From Nesterenkonia cremea (GTDB lineage Bacteria > Actinomycetota > Actinomycetes > Actinomycetales > Micrococcaceae), in the NCBI RefSeq assembly GCF_014642675.1, contig NZ_BMIS01000012.1, positions 23,844 through 87,843 of the forward strand: a stretch of 64,000 nucleotides of DNA, in the 5' to 3' direction. Under the pieces are notes generated by a model that saw only the letters and a list, made by a program, of their open reading frames with translations, searched no databases and was not told the origin of the DNA. The first letter of the stretch is position 1, and each line of letters begins with the position of its first letter. Shown here in pieces: positions 27,535 to 36,235 of this stretch. Made by a program: the position numbers and the translations under genes.

Positions 27535-28518
27535 TCAGGCGGCGCGGGTCACGCTGCGCCGCCGCTGGGGCCTGCGCAGCTGGGCCACCGCGACACCGGC
27601 CAGGCAGACCGCACCGCCCAGGATGGCCAGCGGCGGGGGAACCTCGCCCAGGGTCAGCGCAGACATCAGCACGACGACGGCGGGCACGGCCAGCGTCGCC
27701 GAGGCCACCTTCCCGGTGGGGAAGTGGTTCATCGCGTAGCCCCAGAACCAGAAGCCCAGCGCTGAGGGGCCGATCCCCATGTAGATCGCCCCGATGAGGG
27801 TTCCGGTGCTGATGTCGCCGAGCTCCCCGGCGGTCTGGCCCAGGAAGGGCAGCAGCGCCAGCGCTCCGGCCACACAGCCCAGCCAGGTGGCGCTGAGCGG
27901 ATCCACGTCCCGCAGGGCGAGCTTCTGGACCATCATGCCTGCGGCGTAGAGCACGGCGGCGCCGAAGGCGATGATCAGGCCCGCCCAGGCCAGTTGGCCG
28001 GTGCTGCCGGCGGCAGTGATGAACCCGATGCCGGAGAGCGAGATCAGCATCCCCAGGAAGAGTCGCCGCGAGAAGGCCTCCTTGAAGAAGACCACGGCGC
28101 CCACGCCCACCATCAGCGGGGCGAGGTTGACCATCATGGCCACTGTCCCGGCGTCGAGGAAGTGCCCGGCCCAGTTGAAGACCAGCGTGTAGACGGCGAA
28201 CCAGATCACGCCGAAGGCGGCCGTATTGGCCAGGCCGCGGCCGCGTGGGATCAGCCTCTGTCCACGGCGGACCCAGAGGATCAGTGCGGTGAGCGTCAGG
28301 GAGCCGGCCAGCAGGCGGATCAGCGCCAGCGGACCGGGGGAGATGTCGGTGGCGGACCAGCGCATGATCACGAAGGTGGAGGCCCACATCAGGACGGTGA
28401 CCACGATCGCGAGGACCGGCAGGACGGATCGCTGGGGTGCCGGCGTCGGATTCTCCGGATCCGGCGTATGGGGTGCCGGGGTATGGGATGCCGAGGTGCC
28501 GACCGCTGCTGAACTCAC
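27535..28518 (-). CDS. EamA/DMT family transporter
   Basis: A 327-residue membrane protein with ten predicted helices in two EamA repeats, typical of drug/metabolite transporters that export amino acids or other metabolites. The first helix is near residues 30-52; the end is a short Arg-rich tail. Substrate is unknown. It begins at GTG 28518, 28 bases after the TadE-like gene on the same strand, so it may be read from the flp-tadE operon. Confidence 0.85.
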   Translation of the reverse strand: MSSAAVGTSASHTPAPHTPDPENPTPAPQRSVLPVLAIVVTVLMWASTFVIMRWSATDISPGPLALIRLLAGSLTLTALILWVRRGQRLIPRGRGLANTAAFGVIWFAVYTLVFNWAGHFLDAGTVAMMVNLAPLMVGVGAVVFFKEAFSRRLFLGMLISLSGIGFITAAGSTGQLAWAGLIIAFGAAVLYAAGMMVQKLALRDVDPLSATWLGCVAGALALLPFLGQTAGELGDISTGTLIGAIYMGIGPSALGFWFWGYAMNHFPTGKVASATLAVPAVVVLMSALTLGEVPPPLAILGGAVCLAGVAVAQLRRPQRRRSVTRAA

Positions 28519-28546
28519 ACTCCTGGCAACCGCCCCGCACCGCCGC

Positions 28547-28972
28547 TCATTCCAAGGCCTCAGGCGGGCCGGCGCGGGAGTCTCCGCTGGCAGGGATCTC
28601 CGGCAGCGGCAGCCAGGAGGGATTCAGCGGGCTGACCTCCAGCAGATCCCGGCTGACCTCCACGGTGACTTCGGTGTCGAACTCTCCGCCCACGGAGCAG
28701 GAGCTCAGCTGTGCGCCGTTGGCGGCGGCCACCTCCTCGGCCAGAGTGCAGGGGTCCTCCGAGGTCAGGCCACGGGCGGCGTCGGCGCCGGCCAGGGCTG
28801 CCAGGTCTGCCGCACGAGCAGCCTGGGCCGCGGCCGTCGCCGACGCGCTGAGCAGGTGGACCAGTCCCACCAGCAGCACCAGGGCGGCGATCATCCCCAG
28901 GACCATCACGGTCCCGGAACCCCTCTCGGTGCCGCCGCGGGCGGGCACGGTGTCCGTCTCCCGCCCGCTCAT
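28547..28972 (-). CDS. TadE-like protein of the helicase/secretion neighbourhood
   Basis: A 141-residue protein with one N-terminal membrane helix (GSGTVMVLGMIAALVLLVGL, about residues 18-40), followed by Ala-rich QAARAADLAALAGADAA and a secreted domain with two cysteines. This is the pattern of Rv3654c-type proteins beside Tad loci; they are presumed minor pseudopilins. The start ATGA overlaps the stop of tadE by 4 bases. Usually it closes the tad operon; here it is on the strand opposite tadABC. Confidence 0.8.
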   Translation of the reverse strand: MSGRETDTVPARGGTERGSGTVMVLGMIAALVLLVGLVHLLSASATAAAQAARAADLAALAGADAARGLTSEDPCTLAEEVAAANGAQLSSCSVGGEFDTEVTVEVSRDLLEVSPLNPSWLPLPEIPASGDSRAGPPEALE

Positions 28973-29400
28973 GGTGAGTCCTCCGCCGCCGGGACATGCT
29001 CGGTGCGCGCGCTGGCCTGGGCGGTCTGCTCCATATCCAGCTCCACCAGGCCCAGCAGCCGCACCGGCCGGGTCAGCTCCACATGGGAGTAGCTGCCGTC
29101 CTGGGAGATGGCCGTGCTGACCTCCTCTCCCGCCACGCGTGACGCAATCTGCTCCGCAGCGGCGGGATCCTCCCCTCGGGCCAGCTCACGGGCCGCCGCC
29201 CGGGCGCCCTCCTCCAGGGAGACCTGAGCGGCCCCGTGCATCCCCAGGCTCAGCAGCAGGCCCAGGATCAGCACGACGCCGGGCAGGGCTACAGCAAACT
29301 CCGTGCTCACCGAGCCGCGCTCCGGCTCGGCGCAGCGGGACCTGTCATCAGCCTCCCCGCCGGTGCCTCCGCGCTCGCAGGCGCCGTCGAACTCACCCAT
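28969..29400 (-). CDS. TadE-family pseudopilin
   Basis: A 143-residue protein with the prepilin-like segment GSVSTEFAVALPGVVLILGL: a Gly followed by a hydrophobic helix with Glu at position +5 or +6, as cleaved by TadV peptidases. The rest is a secreted domain. It matches Rv3655c-type TadE proteins. The start ATG 29400 (MGEFDGACERGG) precedes an acidic leader. It overlaps the TadE-like gene downstream and follows flp by 32 bases. Confidence 0.8.
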   Translation of the reverse strand: MGEFDGACERGGTGGEADDRSRCAEPERGSVSTEFAVALPGVVLILGLLLSLGMHGAAQVSLEEGARAAARELARGEDPAAAEQIASRVAGEEVSTAISQDGSYSHVELTRPVRLLGLVELDMEQTAQASARTEHVPAAEDSP

Positions 29401-29432
29401 GCCGGTCCTCCTGCCCTCCACGGCGCTCAGCC

Positions 29433-29636
29433 TCAGTAGCTGAGCGCATTCTCCACGAGCCCGGACAGCAGGCCCTGCACAGTGTCCGAGGACAGCACGG
29501 TGACCAGCAGGCCCGCGAAGCCCACCGCCGCGAGCATGACGATCCCGTACTCTGCGGTGGCCAGTCCTTCCTCCTCTGTGTGCAGCTGCGCCAGACTCGT
29601 CTCCGGGGCTCGGATGCTCTCTGTCATCGCCCTCAT
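29433..29636 (-). CDS. Flp-type pilin, DUF4244
   Basis: A small protein of about 67 residues whose core ATAEYGIVMLAAVGFAGLLV is the Flp pilin signature (cleavage before a hydrophobic helix with Glu-Tyr at +4/+5), as in Rv3656c. It would be the main subunit of the pilus or secretion pseudopilus driven by tadABC. Start is uncertain: ATG 29636 has GGAG 5 nt upstream; ATG 29648 and 29627 are alternatives. A prepilin peptidase gene is not in this window. Confidence 0.82.
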   Translation of the reverse strand: MRAMTESIRAPETSLAQLHTEEEGLATAEYGIVMLAAVGFAGLLVTVLSSDTVQGLLSGLVENALSY

Positions 29637-29818
29637 TCCTTCTCCCATCGGGTTCCCTGCCCGCGGCTGCGGACAGCACCTCCAGCATCACCGCGGCAGC
29701 GGTGCTCGCAGCGGGATCGGGCCTGATCTGTGGAGCCCCGGGAGTGTCCCGACGCCGGCCGGCCCGGCTGTGGCGGAAACCTTCCGTCCTCAGCACGACT
29801 CAAACCAGCCCGCAGCGC

Positions 29819-29859
29819 AAAAAAGGAGGGGCGGCCCGCATTCAGCGGACCGCCCCTCC
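29819..29859 (-). terminator. terminator of metNIQ operon
   Basis: On the minus strand a 10-base stem GGAGGGGCGG/CCGCCCCTCC is followed by TTTTTT. It lies 46 bases after the metQ stop and just before the flp gene, so it separates the two minus-strand operons. Confidence 0.85.
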
Positions 29860-29904
29860 TCCACAGGGACCAGCTCAGTCGGAGCTCAGTGCAGCTTCTG
29901 AAGA

Positions 29905-30762
29905 TCAGAAGGCTGCGACGACCTCGTCGTCCTGCCAGGTCTCCTCGATGTACTCGCGGACCTCGTCGGAGCGCAGCAGCTCGTCCAAGGTCTGAATGGC
30001 CTCGTGGTCCTCGTCCACGGAACGAGCTGCCAGGAAGTTGGCGTAGGGGTTGTCCTCAGCGGATTCGACCAGCAGACCGTCCTCCGCCGGGGTCAGCCCG
30101 GCCTCCAGGGCGAAGTTGCCGTTGATCACTGCGGCGTCCACATCGTCCAGAGTGCGGGTCAGAGACGAGGCATCGGCCTCCGTGAACTCGAAGCTCTGCG
30201 GGTTGTCCTCCACGTCGTTGAAAGTGGCAGTGTCCACGTTGATGCCCTCAGCCAGGGTGATCAGACCCGCTTCCTGGAGCAGCACCAGGCCCCGGGCCTG
30301 GTTGGAGGGGTCATTGTTCAACGCGATGGTGGCGCCGTCGGGGAGGTCCTCGACGTCCTCGTGCTGGCTGGAGTACAGCGCGAAGGGCTCGATGTGGACA
30401 TCCTCGAAGCGGACGATGTCGTAGCCGTTCTCCTCCACCTCGCTGTCGAACCAGGGCTCGTGCTGGAAGAAGTTGGCGTTGAGGTCGCCGTCGTTCAGGG
30501 CCTCATTGGGGATCTGGTAGTCGTCGAACTCCTCGATCTCCAGGTCGAGTCCGGCTTCCTCGGCCAGGTTCTCGTCCACGAACTCCAGGATGGCCGCATG
30601 CGGGGCGGGGGAGGCGCCCACGGTCAGTGTGGTGATGCCGTCCTCGGCCTCGCCGATGGTGGACTCATCGTCGCCGCCGGCCAGACCGCAGGAGGTCAGG
30701 GCGAGGGTCGCGGCGGATGCGGCGGCGAGGCTCAGCCTCCGGTGGGTGCGGGTATGGGACAT
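29905..30762 (-). CDS. metQ: methionine-binding lipoprotein of MetNIQ transporter
   Basis: A 285-residue substrate-binding lipoprotein: signal peptide, lipobox LTSCG with the lipidated Cys at residue 25, then a NlpA/MetQ fold (VGASPAPHAAILEFV, DYQIPNEALNDGDLNANFFQH). It should capture D- or L-methionine outside the cell and deliver it to MetI. The mature protein is very acidic, with about four Asp/Glu for each Lys/Arg by eye, suggesting adaptation to salt. It is the last gene of the operon, 53 bases after metI. Confidence 0.92.
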   Translation of the reverse strand: MSHTRTHRRLSLAAASAATLALTSCGLAGGDDESTIGEAEDGITTLTVGASPAPHAAILEFVDENLAEEAGLDLEIEEFDDYQIPNEALNDGDLNANFFQHEPWFDSEVEENGYDIVRFEDVHIEPFALYSSQHEDVEDLPDGATIALNNDPSNQARGLVLLQEAGLITLAEGINVDTATFNDVEDNPQSFEFTEADASSLTRTLDDVDAAVINGNFALEAGLTPAEDGLLVESAEDNPYANFLAARSVDEDHEAIQTLDELLRSDEVREYIEETWQDDEVVAAF

Positions 30763-30815
30763 AGCAGGACCTCTTTCGTACGAAGGGATGGTGATGCGTG
30801 GAGTCGAGGGCCGGA

Positions 30816-31496
30816 TCAGCGGTGATCGAGCCGTCGGGCGATGAAGTTTCCGGTGTACTGGACCGCGGTCACGATCACGACCAGCAGGATCACGCAGATC
30901 AGCATGACGTCGGCCTGGTAGCGGTTGTAGCCGTAGTTGATGGCCAGCTGGCCCAGGCCGCCGCCGCCCACAGCGCCGGCCATGGCGGTGAAGCTGATCA
31001 GGGTCACCAGGGTGATGGTCAGGCCGCCGATGATCCCGGGCAGGCCCTCACGCAGCAGCACGTTCCAGGTGACGTGCAGATCGGAGGCGCCCATCATGCG
31101 CACCGCCTCCACCTTGCCCCAGGAGACCTCGCGCAGAGAGTTCTCCACCATGCGGGCGAAGAACGGGATGGCGCCCACGGTCAGCGGCACCACGGCGGCC
31201 TCCCAGCCGATGGCGGTGCCCACGATCAACCGGGTGAAGGGGATGATCCAGAGCATCAGGACGATGAACGGCACCGCGCGGCCGAAGTCCACCACCAGGC
31301 TGAGCGCCCGGTACAGCGGGCTCATCGGGTTCAGGCCTTTGGGCCCCAGGTTGTGCAGCAGCACGCCCAGCGGCAGTCCGAACAGGACGGTGAAGAAGCC
31401 GGTGGCCAGCGTCATGTAGAGCGTCTCGAGGACGGCCTCGAGCAGCTGGTTCTCCACCACCGGGTTGTTGAGCCAGCGTTCTTCGGCGAGCAGCAT
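30816..31496 (-). CDS. metI: methionine ABC transporter permease
   Basis: A 226-residue membrane protein with about five or six helices. The coupling motif EAVRMMGASDLHVTWNVLLREGLPG matches the EAA loop that contacts MetN. Its ATG overlaps the metN stop by one base (TGATG), so the two are co-translated. It forms a dimeric channel for methionine import. Confidence 0.92.
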   Translation of the reverse strand: MLLAEERWLNNPVVENQLLEAVLETLYMTLATGFFTVLFGLPLGVLLHNLGPKGLNPMSPLYRALSLVVDFGRAVPFIVLMLWIIPFTRLIVGTAIGWEAAVVPLTVGAIPFFARMVENSLREVSWGKVEAVRMMGASDLHVTWNVLLREGLPGIIGGLTITLVTLISFTAMAGAVGGGGLGQLAINYGYNRYQADVMLICVILLVVIVTAVQYTGNFIARRLDHR

Positions 31497-32521
31497 CAGG
31501 CCTCCTCCTCCTTCAGGCCGGCCTCGGTCTCCAGAGCGGCGGCAGTGGTCAGCTCGGCGTGCAGTCCGGCGTCGGTGAGGACCTGAAGCGTCTTCTGCGC
31601 GGTGGAGGAGTCCTCAGGACGGATGTGCAGCCGGCCGACCTGGCGGCCCTGGATGGTCTCGATGGAGCCTGCCTCCACGCGGGTGGGCAGGCCGTTGCGG
31701 CTGAGCAGGCTGAACAGATCGCCGAAGTGGCCGATCGTCCCGGACTCGGTCAGCAGCACCTCGATCAGCTGTGCGCCCGGCTGCAGCGCGGAGGTCGGGG
31801 GCAGTGAGATGAGCTCCTTGGACAGCGGTGAGCTGCGGTCGGAGATGACGTCGAGCAGCGGGCCGCTGCGCGCGATGCTGCCTTCGTCCAGCAGGGAGAC
31901 GGCGTCGCAGATCTCGCGGACCACGGACATCTCGTGGGTGATGATGATGACGGTGATGCCCAGCCGGTCGCGCAGCTGGCCGATCAGCTCCAGGATCTGC
32001 CGGGTGGTCGTGGAATCCAGTGCGGAGGTCGGCTCGTCGCAGAGCAGCACACCCGGCTCGGCGGCCAGGGCGCGGGCGATGCCCACACGCTGCTTCTGCC
32101 CGCCGGAGAGCTGGGAGGGGTAGTTGTCTGCGCGGTCGGACAGGCCCACCAGCTCCAGCAGTTCGGCCACTCGGCGTCTGCGCTCAGCCTTCGGCACCCG
32201 AGCGATCTCCAGCGGGTGTGCGATGTTCTTGGCGGCGGTGCGTGAGTCCAGCAGATTCACGTGCTGGAACACCATGCCGATGCTGCGCCGGGCTGCTATG
32301 AGCTCGGCGCCGCGGGCGGCGGTCAGATCGACGCCGTCGATGCTGATCTGCCCTTCGGTCACGTCCTCCAGCCCGGTCAGGCAACGGATGAGGGTGGACT
32401 TTCCTGCGCCGGAGCGCCCCACGATGCCGTGGATCTCACCTGCGGGGATGTGTAGGTTCACCGAGTTGAGCGCGGTCACCCCACCGGGATAGACCTTGCT
32501 GACCTCGTTCAGCTCAATCAC
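31496..32521 (-). CDS. metN: methionine ABC transporter ATP-binding protein
   Basis: A 341-residue ATPase with Walker A GRSGAGKST, Q-loop FQHVNLLDS, signature LSGGQKQRVGIARAL, Walker B VLLCDEPTSALD and H-loop IITHEMSV. The last 90 or so residues form a NIL domain (GQLIEVLLTESGTIGHF), which in E. coli MetN binds methionine and blocks import when the cell is full. First gene of metNIQ. The 233-base leader contains a nested hairpin structure. Confidence 0.94.
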   Translation of the reverse strand: MIELNEVSKVYPGGVTALNSVNLHIPAGEIHGIVGRSGAGKSTLIRCLTGLEDVTEGQISIDGVDLTAARGAELIAARRSIGMVFQHVNLLDSRTAAKNIAHPLEIARVPKAERRRRVAELLELVGLSDRADNYPSQLSGGQKQRVGIARALAAEPGVLLCDEPTSALDSTTTRQILELIGQLRDRLGITVIIITHEMSVVREICDAVSLLDEGSIARSGPLLDVISDRSSPLSKELISLPPTSALQPGAQLIEVLLTESGTIGHFGDLFSLLSRNGLPTRVEAGSIETIQGRQVGRLHIRPEDSSTAQKTLQVLTDAGLHAELTTAAALETEAGLKEEEA

Positions 32522-32754
32522 GCCGAACGGTTCCTTCCGTGTGCTCTTGTCTGCTCCAGTCAGTACCTGCGCAGGCGGGGTGACGCTCTGGCCGGTGAAA
32601 GCAGACCGCTTCGTGATCCGGAACCACCCGTGAACATGGGGTTGGTGAGCGGCGTTGAACGGATCCTGCGAGCCCGGTGCGGGGTTTCCGTCCAGGACTC
32701 ATCGCCGCTGCTCGTGAAGCAGATATTCAGGGTAGCGGATGACTGAAGAGTTCG
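32522..32754 (-). promoter_or_regulatory. metN leader with nested RNA stems
   Basis: In the minus-strand RNA, AGCGGCG (32709-32703) pairs with CGCCGCT (32654-32648). Inside are GTCCTG/CAGGAT (32698-32693 with 32668-32663) and CCCG/CGGG (32683-32673). The 62-base structure lies 127-188 bases before the metN start and 46 bases after the helicase stop. I do not recognise a known SAM riboswitch, T-box or promoter here. It could be a regulatory RNA or the helicase terminator. Confidence 0.4.
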
Positions 32755-35127
32755 TCATGTCGTTGTGACAGATGCCAACAGGGCCTCCAGCAGATGCAGC
32801 GCCGCGACCTTCTCCAACGGCGAGTTCTTATTGCCGCACTTCGGCGACTGTACGCAGCTGGGGCAGCCGGATTCGCAGGGGCAGCTGCGGATGGTGGCCG
32901 CCGTGGTGTGGATCCACTGCTCGGCCAGCTCATAGCCGCGCTCAGCGAATCCGGCCCCGCCGGGGTGGCCGTCATAGACGAAGATCGTGGGCTGCTCGGT
33001 GTCCCGGTGCAGCGCCGTGGAGACTCCGCCGATGTCCCAGCGGTCGCCCGAGGTCAGCAGCGGCAGCAGCCCGATCATCGCGTGCTCGGCGGCATGCAGG
33101 GCGCCGGGGATGTGCTCCGGGATCACGCCGGCCTCCGAGAGTGCGGTCTCCGGGGCGGTGATCCACATGGCCTGGGTGCGCAGCGTCGACGGCGGCAGGT
33201 CCAGCGGCTCATCGGAGAGCACCTCCGAGGTGCCCAGGGCCTTGCGCTGGAACCCGACGACGGCGCTGGTCACCTCCACCGTCCCGGTATGGATCCCGTA
33301 GCGCTCCCACAGTGCGGAGTCCGAGGTCTGAAGCACCTCGATGGAGGTGGTCTCCCGGGCCTGGGTGTAATACTGCGGATTCACCGCAGAGACCAGCACG
33401 ACGCCGTCCTGCTGATCCAGGTCCTCCACCAGATGGCTGCGGCCCTGATGGACATAGATCGCCCCCGGGTGGGCCTGCGGCTGGGCCTGGGCGGAGCCCA
33501 TGTCCCCGATCACCGAGCCGGATTCGGCGTCGACGATCGTGTAGGGCCCGCCGCCGTCGGAGCGCAGCTTCACCCAGTCGGCCGCGCTGGCGTCGTCGTG
33601 GGCGAAGAACCAGCCGCGCGGCCGGCGTCGCAGATGTCCCTGCTCGGTGAGCGAGTCCAGCAGCCAGCGTCCGGCCGGGAAGAGGGACGTGTCATCGGAC
33701 TCATCCGGGGCGATGGGCAGCTCCTGGGCGGCCGCCAGCAGATGCGGAGCGGCCACATGCGGATTGGCCGGATCGGTGACCGCATCCTCGATGGCCGCCT
33801 CGAAGATCGCTTCCGGGTGGCTGAGCAGATAGGTGTCCAGCGGGTCGTCGCCGGCCACGAAGAAGGCTGCGCCGCGCTGGGCGGAGCCGTCGGCCGCGGG
33901 GCGTCCGGCCCGGCCCAGCTGCTGGAAGAAGGAGGCGCGGGTGCCGGGCCAGCCGGCGATCAGCACCACGTCCAGCCCGGAGATGTCGATGCCCAGCTCC
34001 AGCGCCGGAGTCGAGGCTACGCCCAGCAGCCGTCCGGCGCGCAGGGCGTCCTCCAGCTCGCGCCGCTCCTCCTTCAGATAGCCGGAGCGGTAGGCGGCCA
34101 CCCGGTCGGTCAGCTCGCGGTCCACCTCCATCAGCTGATCGGAGGCGATCTGTGCGATGGTCTCGGCCCCGCGCCGGGATCTGATGAAGGAGAGCGTGCG
34201 GTATCCGGCCACCACCAGGTCGGTCATCAGATCGGCGGCCTCCACGGTGAGGCTGCGTTTGAGCGGGGCATCGTTGTCCCCGGTGGCCTCTGAGGGTGAG
34301 GACTCCCAGAGGTAGACGTCCACCGCCTCATGGGGCGAGCCGTCCTCGGTCACCGCCGCCACGTGCTGCCCCTGGGCGCCGATCAGTCGCCCGAAGGAGG
34401 CCGCCGGATCCCCGCTGGTGGCGCTGGCCCCGGCGAAGACGGGGTTGCCGCCATAGTGCGCGCAGACCCGCCGCAGCCGGCGCATCAGCAGGGCGATATG
34501 CGAGCCGAAGATCCCGCGGAAGCTGTGCGCCTCATCGATGATCACGTACCGCAGCCGGGAGAAGAACCGCGCCCAGGCCCGGTGGTTGGGCAGGATGCCC
34601 ACGTTGAGCATGTCTGGATTGGTCAGCACCACATTGGCGTGCTGGCGCACCCAGCGGCGCTCCTCATGATCGGTGTCTCCGTCGTAGGACGCTGGCCGCA
34701 CCCCACCGGCCGGGCCGGCCGGTCCGATGGCCTCGGCCAGCTCGGTGAGTGCATCCAGCTGGTCGGCCGCCAGCGCCTTGGTGGGGGAGAGGTAGAGGAC
34801 GGTGGCCCCGGTGGGTCCGGCCTCGGCGCCGCAGATCGCCGAGAGCCCGGGCAGCTGGGTGCCCAGCGACTTTCCGGAGGCGGTGCCGGTGGCCAGGATG
34901 ACGTGGCGTCCGGCGTGCAGCGCCTCGGCGGCCTGGACCTGGTGGGTGTAGAGGCCGGTGACGCCCACCTGCCGGTAGCCGGCGCGGAGCTCTGGGGGCA
35001 CCCAGCCCGGCCAGTCGGTCCGCTGGGCCTGGCGTGCGGGCAGCGTCTGGACATGGCGGAGTCGGCTCTCCTCGCCCACCTGGGTGGGGAGGCCGGCACG
35101 CTGGAGCAGATCGTAGGCGTCAGTCAC
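32755..35127 (-). CDS. DEAH-box helicase with C-terminal DUF1998 (Tad neighbourhood type)
   Basis: A 790-residue superfamily 2 helicase. Motifs: Walker A ATGTASGKS, YLSPTKALA, DEAH in YVIIDEAHSFRG, SATSGDP, ATPALELGIDISGLD and QQLGRAGRPA. The C-terminal DUF1998 region ends with four cysteines (CPCESGCPSCVQSPKCG) that probably bind Zn. It belongs to the family found beside actinobacterial Tad loci (Rv3649), related to MrfA of Bacillus, a repair helicase for mitomycin damage. Its repeated proximity to Tad genes is unexplained. It starts at GTG 35127 with TACGCT 8 nt upstream. Confidence 0.92.
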   Translation of the reverse strand: MTDAYDLLQRAGLPTQVGEESRLRHVQTLPARQAQRTDWPGWVPPELRAGYRQVGVTGLYTHQVQAAEALHAGRHVILATGTASGKSLGTQLPGLSAICGAEAGPTGATVLYLSPTKALAADQLDALTELAEAIGPAGPAGGVRPASYDGDTDHEERRWVRQHANVVLTNPDMLNVGILPNHRAWARFFSRLRYVIIDEAHSFRGIFGSHIALLMRRLRRVCAHYGGNPVFAGASATSGDPAASFGRLIGAQGQHVAAVTEDGSPHEAVDVYLWESSPSEATGDNDAPLKRSLTVEAADLMTDLVVAGYRTLSFIRSRRGAETIAQIASDQLMEVDRELTDRVAAYRSGYLKEERRELEDALRAGRLLGVASTPALELGIDISGLDVVLIAGWPGTRASFFQQLGRAGRPAADGSAQRGAAFFVAGDDPLDTYLLSHPEAIFEAAIEDAVTDPANPHVAAPHLLAAAQELPIAPDESDDTSLFPAGRWLLDSLTEQGHLRRRPRGWFFAHDDASAADWVKLRSDGGGPYTIVDAESGSVIGDMGSAQAQPQAHPGAIYVHQGRSHLVEDLDQQDGVVLVSAVNPQYYTQARETTSIEVLQTSDSALWERYGIHTGTVEVTSAVVGFQRKALGTSEVLSDEPLDLPPSTLRTQAMWITAPETALSEAGVIPEHIPGALHAAEHAMIGLLPLLTSGDRWDIGGVSTALHRDTEQPTIFVYDGHPGGAGFAERGYELAEQWIHTTAATIRSCPCESGCPSCVQSPKCGNKNSPLEKVAALHLLEALLASVTTT

Positions 35128-35135
35128 TGAGGAAC

Positions 35136-35141
35136 AGCGTA
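35136..35141 (-). promoter_or_regulatory. -10 element of helicase gene, leaderless type
   Basis: TACGCT on the minus strand lies 8 nt before GTG 35127. Confidence 0.4.
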
Positions 35142-35182
35142 CCGATCAGCTCGGCGTTCCGGACTCCAGCCGGACGGCCCGC

Positions 35183-36232
35183 TCAGGCCGTGGCGCCCAG
35201 GGCGGTGATGTTCTCCGGCAGGCGCTCGTTGTTGCCGTACATGAAGTGGTTGCTCATGTTCTCGGAGAACCGGCTGGCCTCAGTGGTCCGCCCCACCGCC
35301 TCGGCCACCTGGCGGATGTGCATGGGCGAGGCCCCGCAGCAGACGCCTAGGTAGTTCACTCCCAGCTCAAAGGACTCCTGGGCCCAGGCGCCGAGCTCAT
35401 AGCGGTTGAGGAACAGCGGATCCAGTGCGGTGGGGAAGGTGCGCCCATGCGGCGAGGGCACCGAGGCCCGCACATCGGAGAGGTTGAAGAAGGTGGGCTC
35501 CTCCGGCGTCGTCCGGTAGGGGATCGGCAGCGCGCCCACATGGCAGGAGACCTTCTCTCGGATCTGGCGCAGCCAGGACTGGATGGTCTCGGGGCCCCGG
35601 AAGCAGTTGAGCCCGACCACATCGGCGCCGCCCTGCTCCAGGCGCTGCGCGGTCTCCACGACGCCGACGCCGTCGGCCATCTCCTCGGAGGCCATCGGCG
35701 CCAGGGTCAGCACCACCTGCAGGCCGCTGGCCTTGGCCACCGCCAGGGCGGTCAGCGCCTCGCCGGCGTAGTAGAAGGTCTCGCCGACGATGATGTCGGC
35801 GCCCTCCTCCACGGCCCAGCCGACCATCTCCTCGAACATGGCCCGGACCTCGGCCTGCTTGGCCGGGTCTGCGGGATCCCAGATGTTCGAGTTGGAGATG
35901 TTGCCGGCCATCAGATCGCCGGGGCGGGCGTCGGCCACCTCGCGGGCGATCTGCAGCGCGGAGCGGTTCAGCGGCTCCAACAGATCCTCTTTGCCGATGA
36001 CCCGCATCTTCTCGCGGTGGCCGTTATAGGTGAAGGCCTCCACGATGTCGGATCCGGCGCGCTGGAAGTCCACATGCAGGGACCTCAGTGCCTCGGGGAA
36101 CTCCAGGGCGACCTCGGGGACGAATTCGCCGGCGCTGAGGTAGCCGCGGCGCTCGAGCTCGAAGAGGAAGCCTTCGGCGCAGATGATGGGACCGGCGTCG
36201 AGCCGTTCGGACAGAGAGACGGGGGCGGTCAT
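35183..36232 (-). CDS. betaine-homocysteine/homocysteine S-methyltransferase family enzyme
   Basis: A 349-residue Zn-dependent methyltransferase of the PF02574 family. Zn ligands are visible as Cys in VGLNCFRG and the Cys pair in GVCCGASPMHIRQ. The N-terminus AEGFLFELERRGYLSAGEF and GSDIVEAFTYNGHREKM are closer to betaine-homocysteine methyltransferase than to MmuM. It should make methionine from homocysteine using betaine or a similar donor; betaine is a common osmolyte in salt-tolerant bacteria, but the donor is inference. Start ATG 36232 has GGAG 5 nt upstream. The leader has a palindromic operator and hairpins. Confidence 0.82.
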   Translation of the reverse strand: MTAPVSLSERLDAGPIICAEGFLFELERRGYLSAGEFVPEVALEFPEALRSLHVDFQRAGSDIVEAFTYNGHREKMRVIGKEDLLEPLNRSALQIAREVADARPGDLMAGNISNSNIWDPADPAKQAEVRAMFEEMVGWAVEEGADIIVGETFYYAGEALTALAVAKASGLQVVLTLAPMASEEMADGVGVVETAQRLEQGGADVVGLNCFRGPETIQSWLRQIREKVSCHVGALPIPYRTTPEEPTFFNLSDVRASVPSPHGRTFPTALDPLFLNRYELGAWAQESFELGVNYLGVCCGASPMHIRQVAEAVGRTTEASRFSENMSNHFMYGNNERLPENITALGATA

Positions 36233-36235
36233 CAC

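Noticed and set aside
25093..28518. Acyltransferase, HD protein and transporter as a nucleotide-signalling defence system
   Set aside because: There is no cyclase or nucleotide-sensing effector, the genes run on different strands and their composition is that of the host.
32693..32715. Hammerhead-ribozyme-like GATGAGTCC...GGAAAC on the minus strand before metN
   Set aside because: The core lacks one conserved base, stem II would have only three pairs and there is no cleavage-site partner.
32522..32754. Known SAM-I or SAM-IV riboswitch before metN
   Set aside because: I could not find the conserved core sequences of either class in the minus-strand leader.
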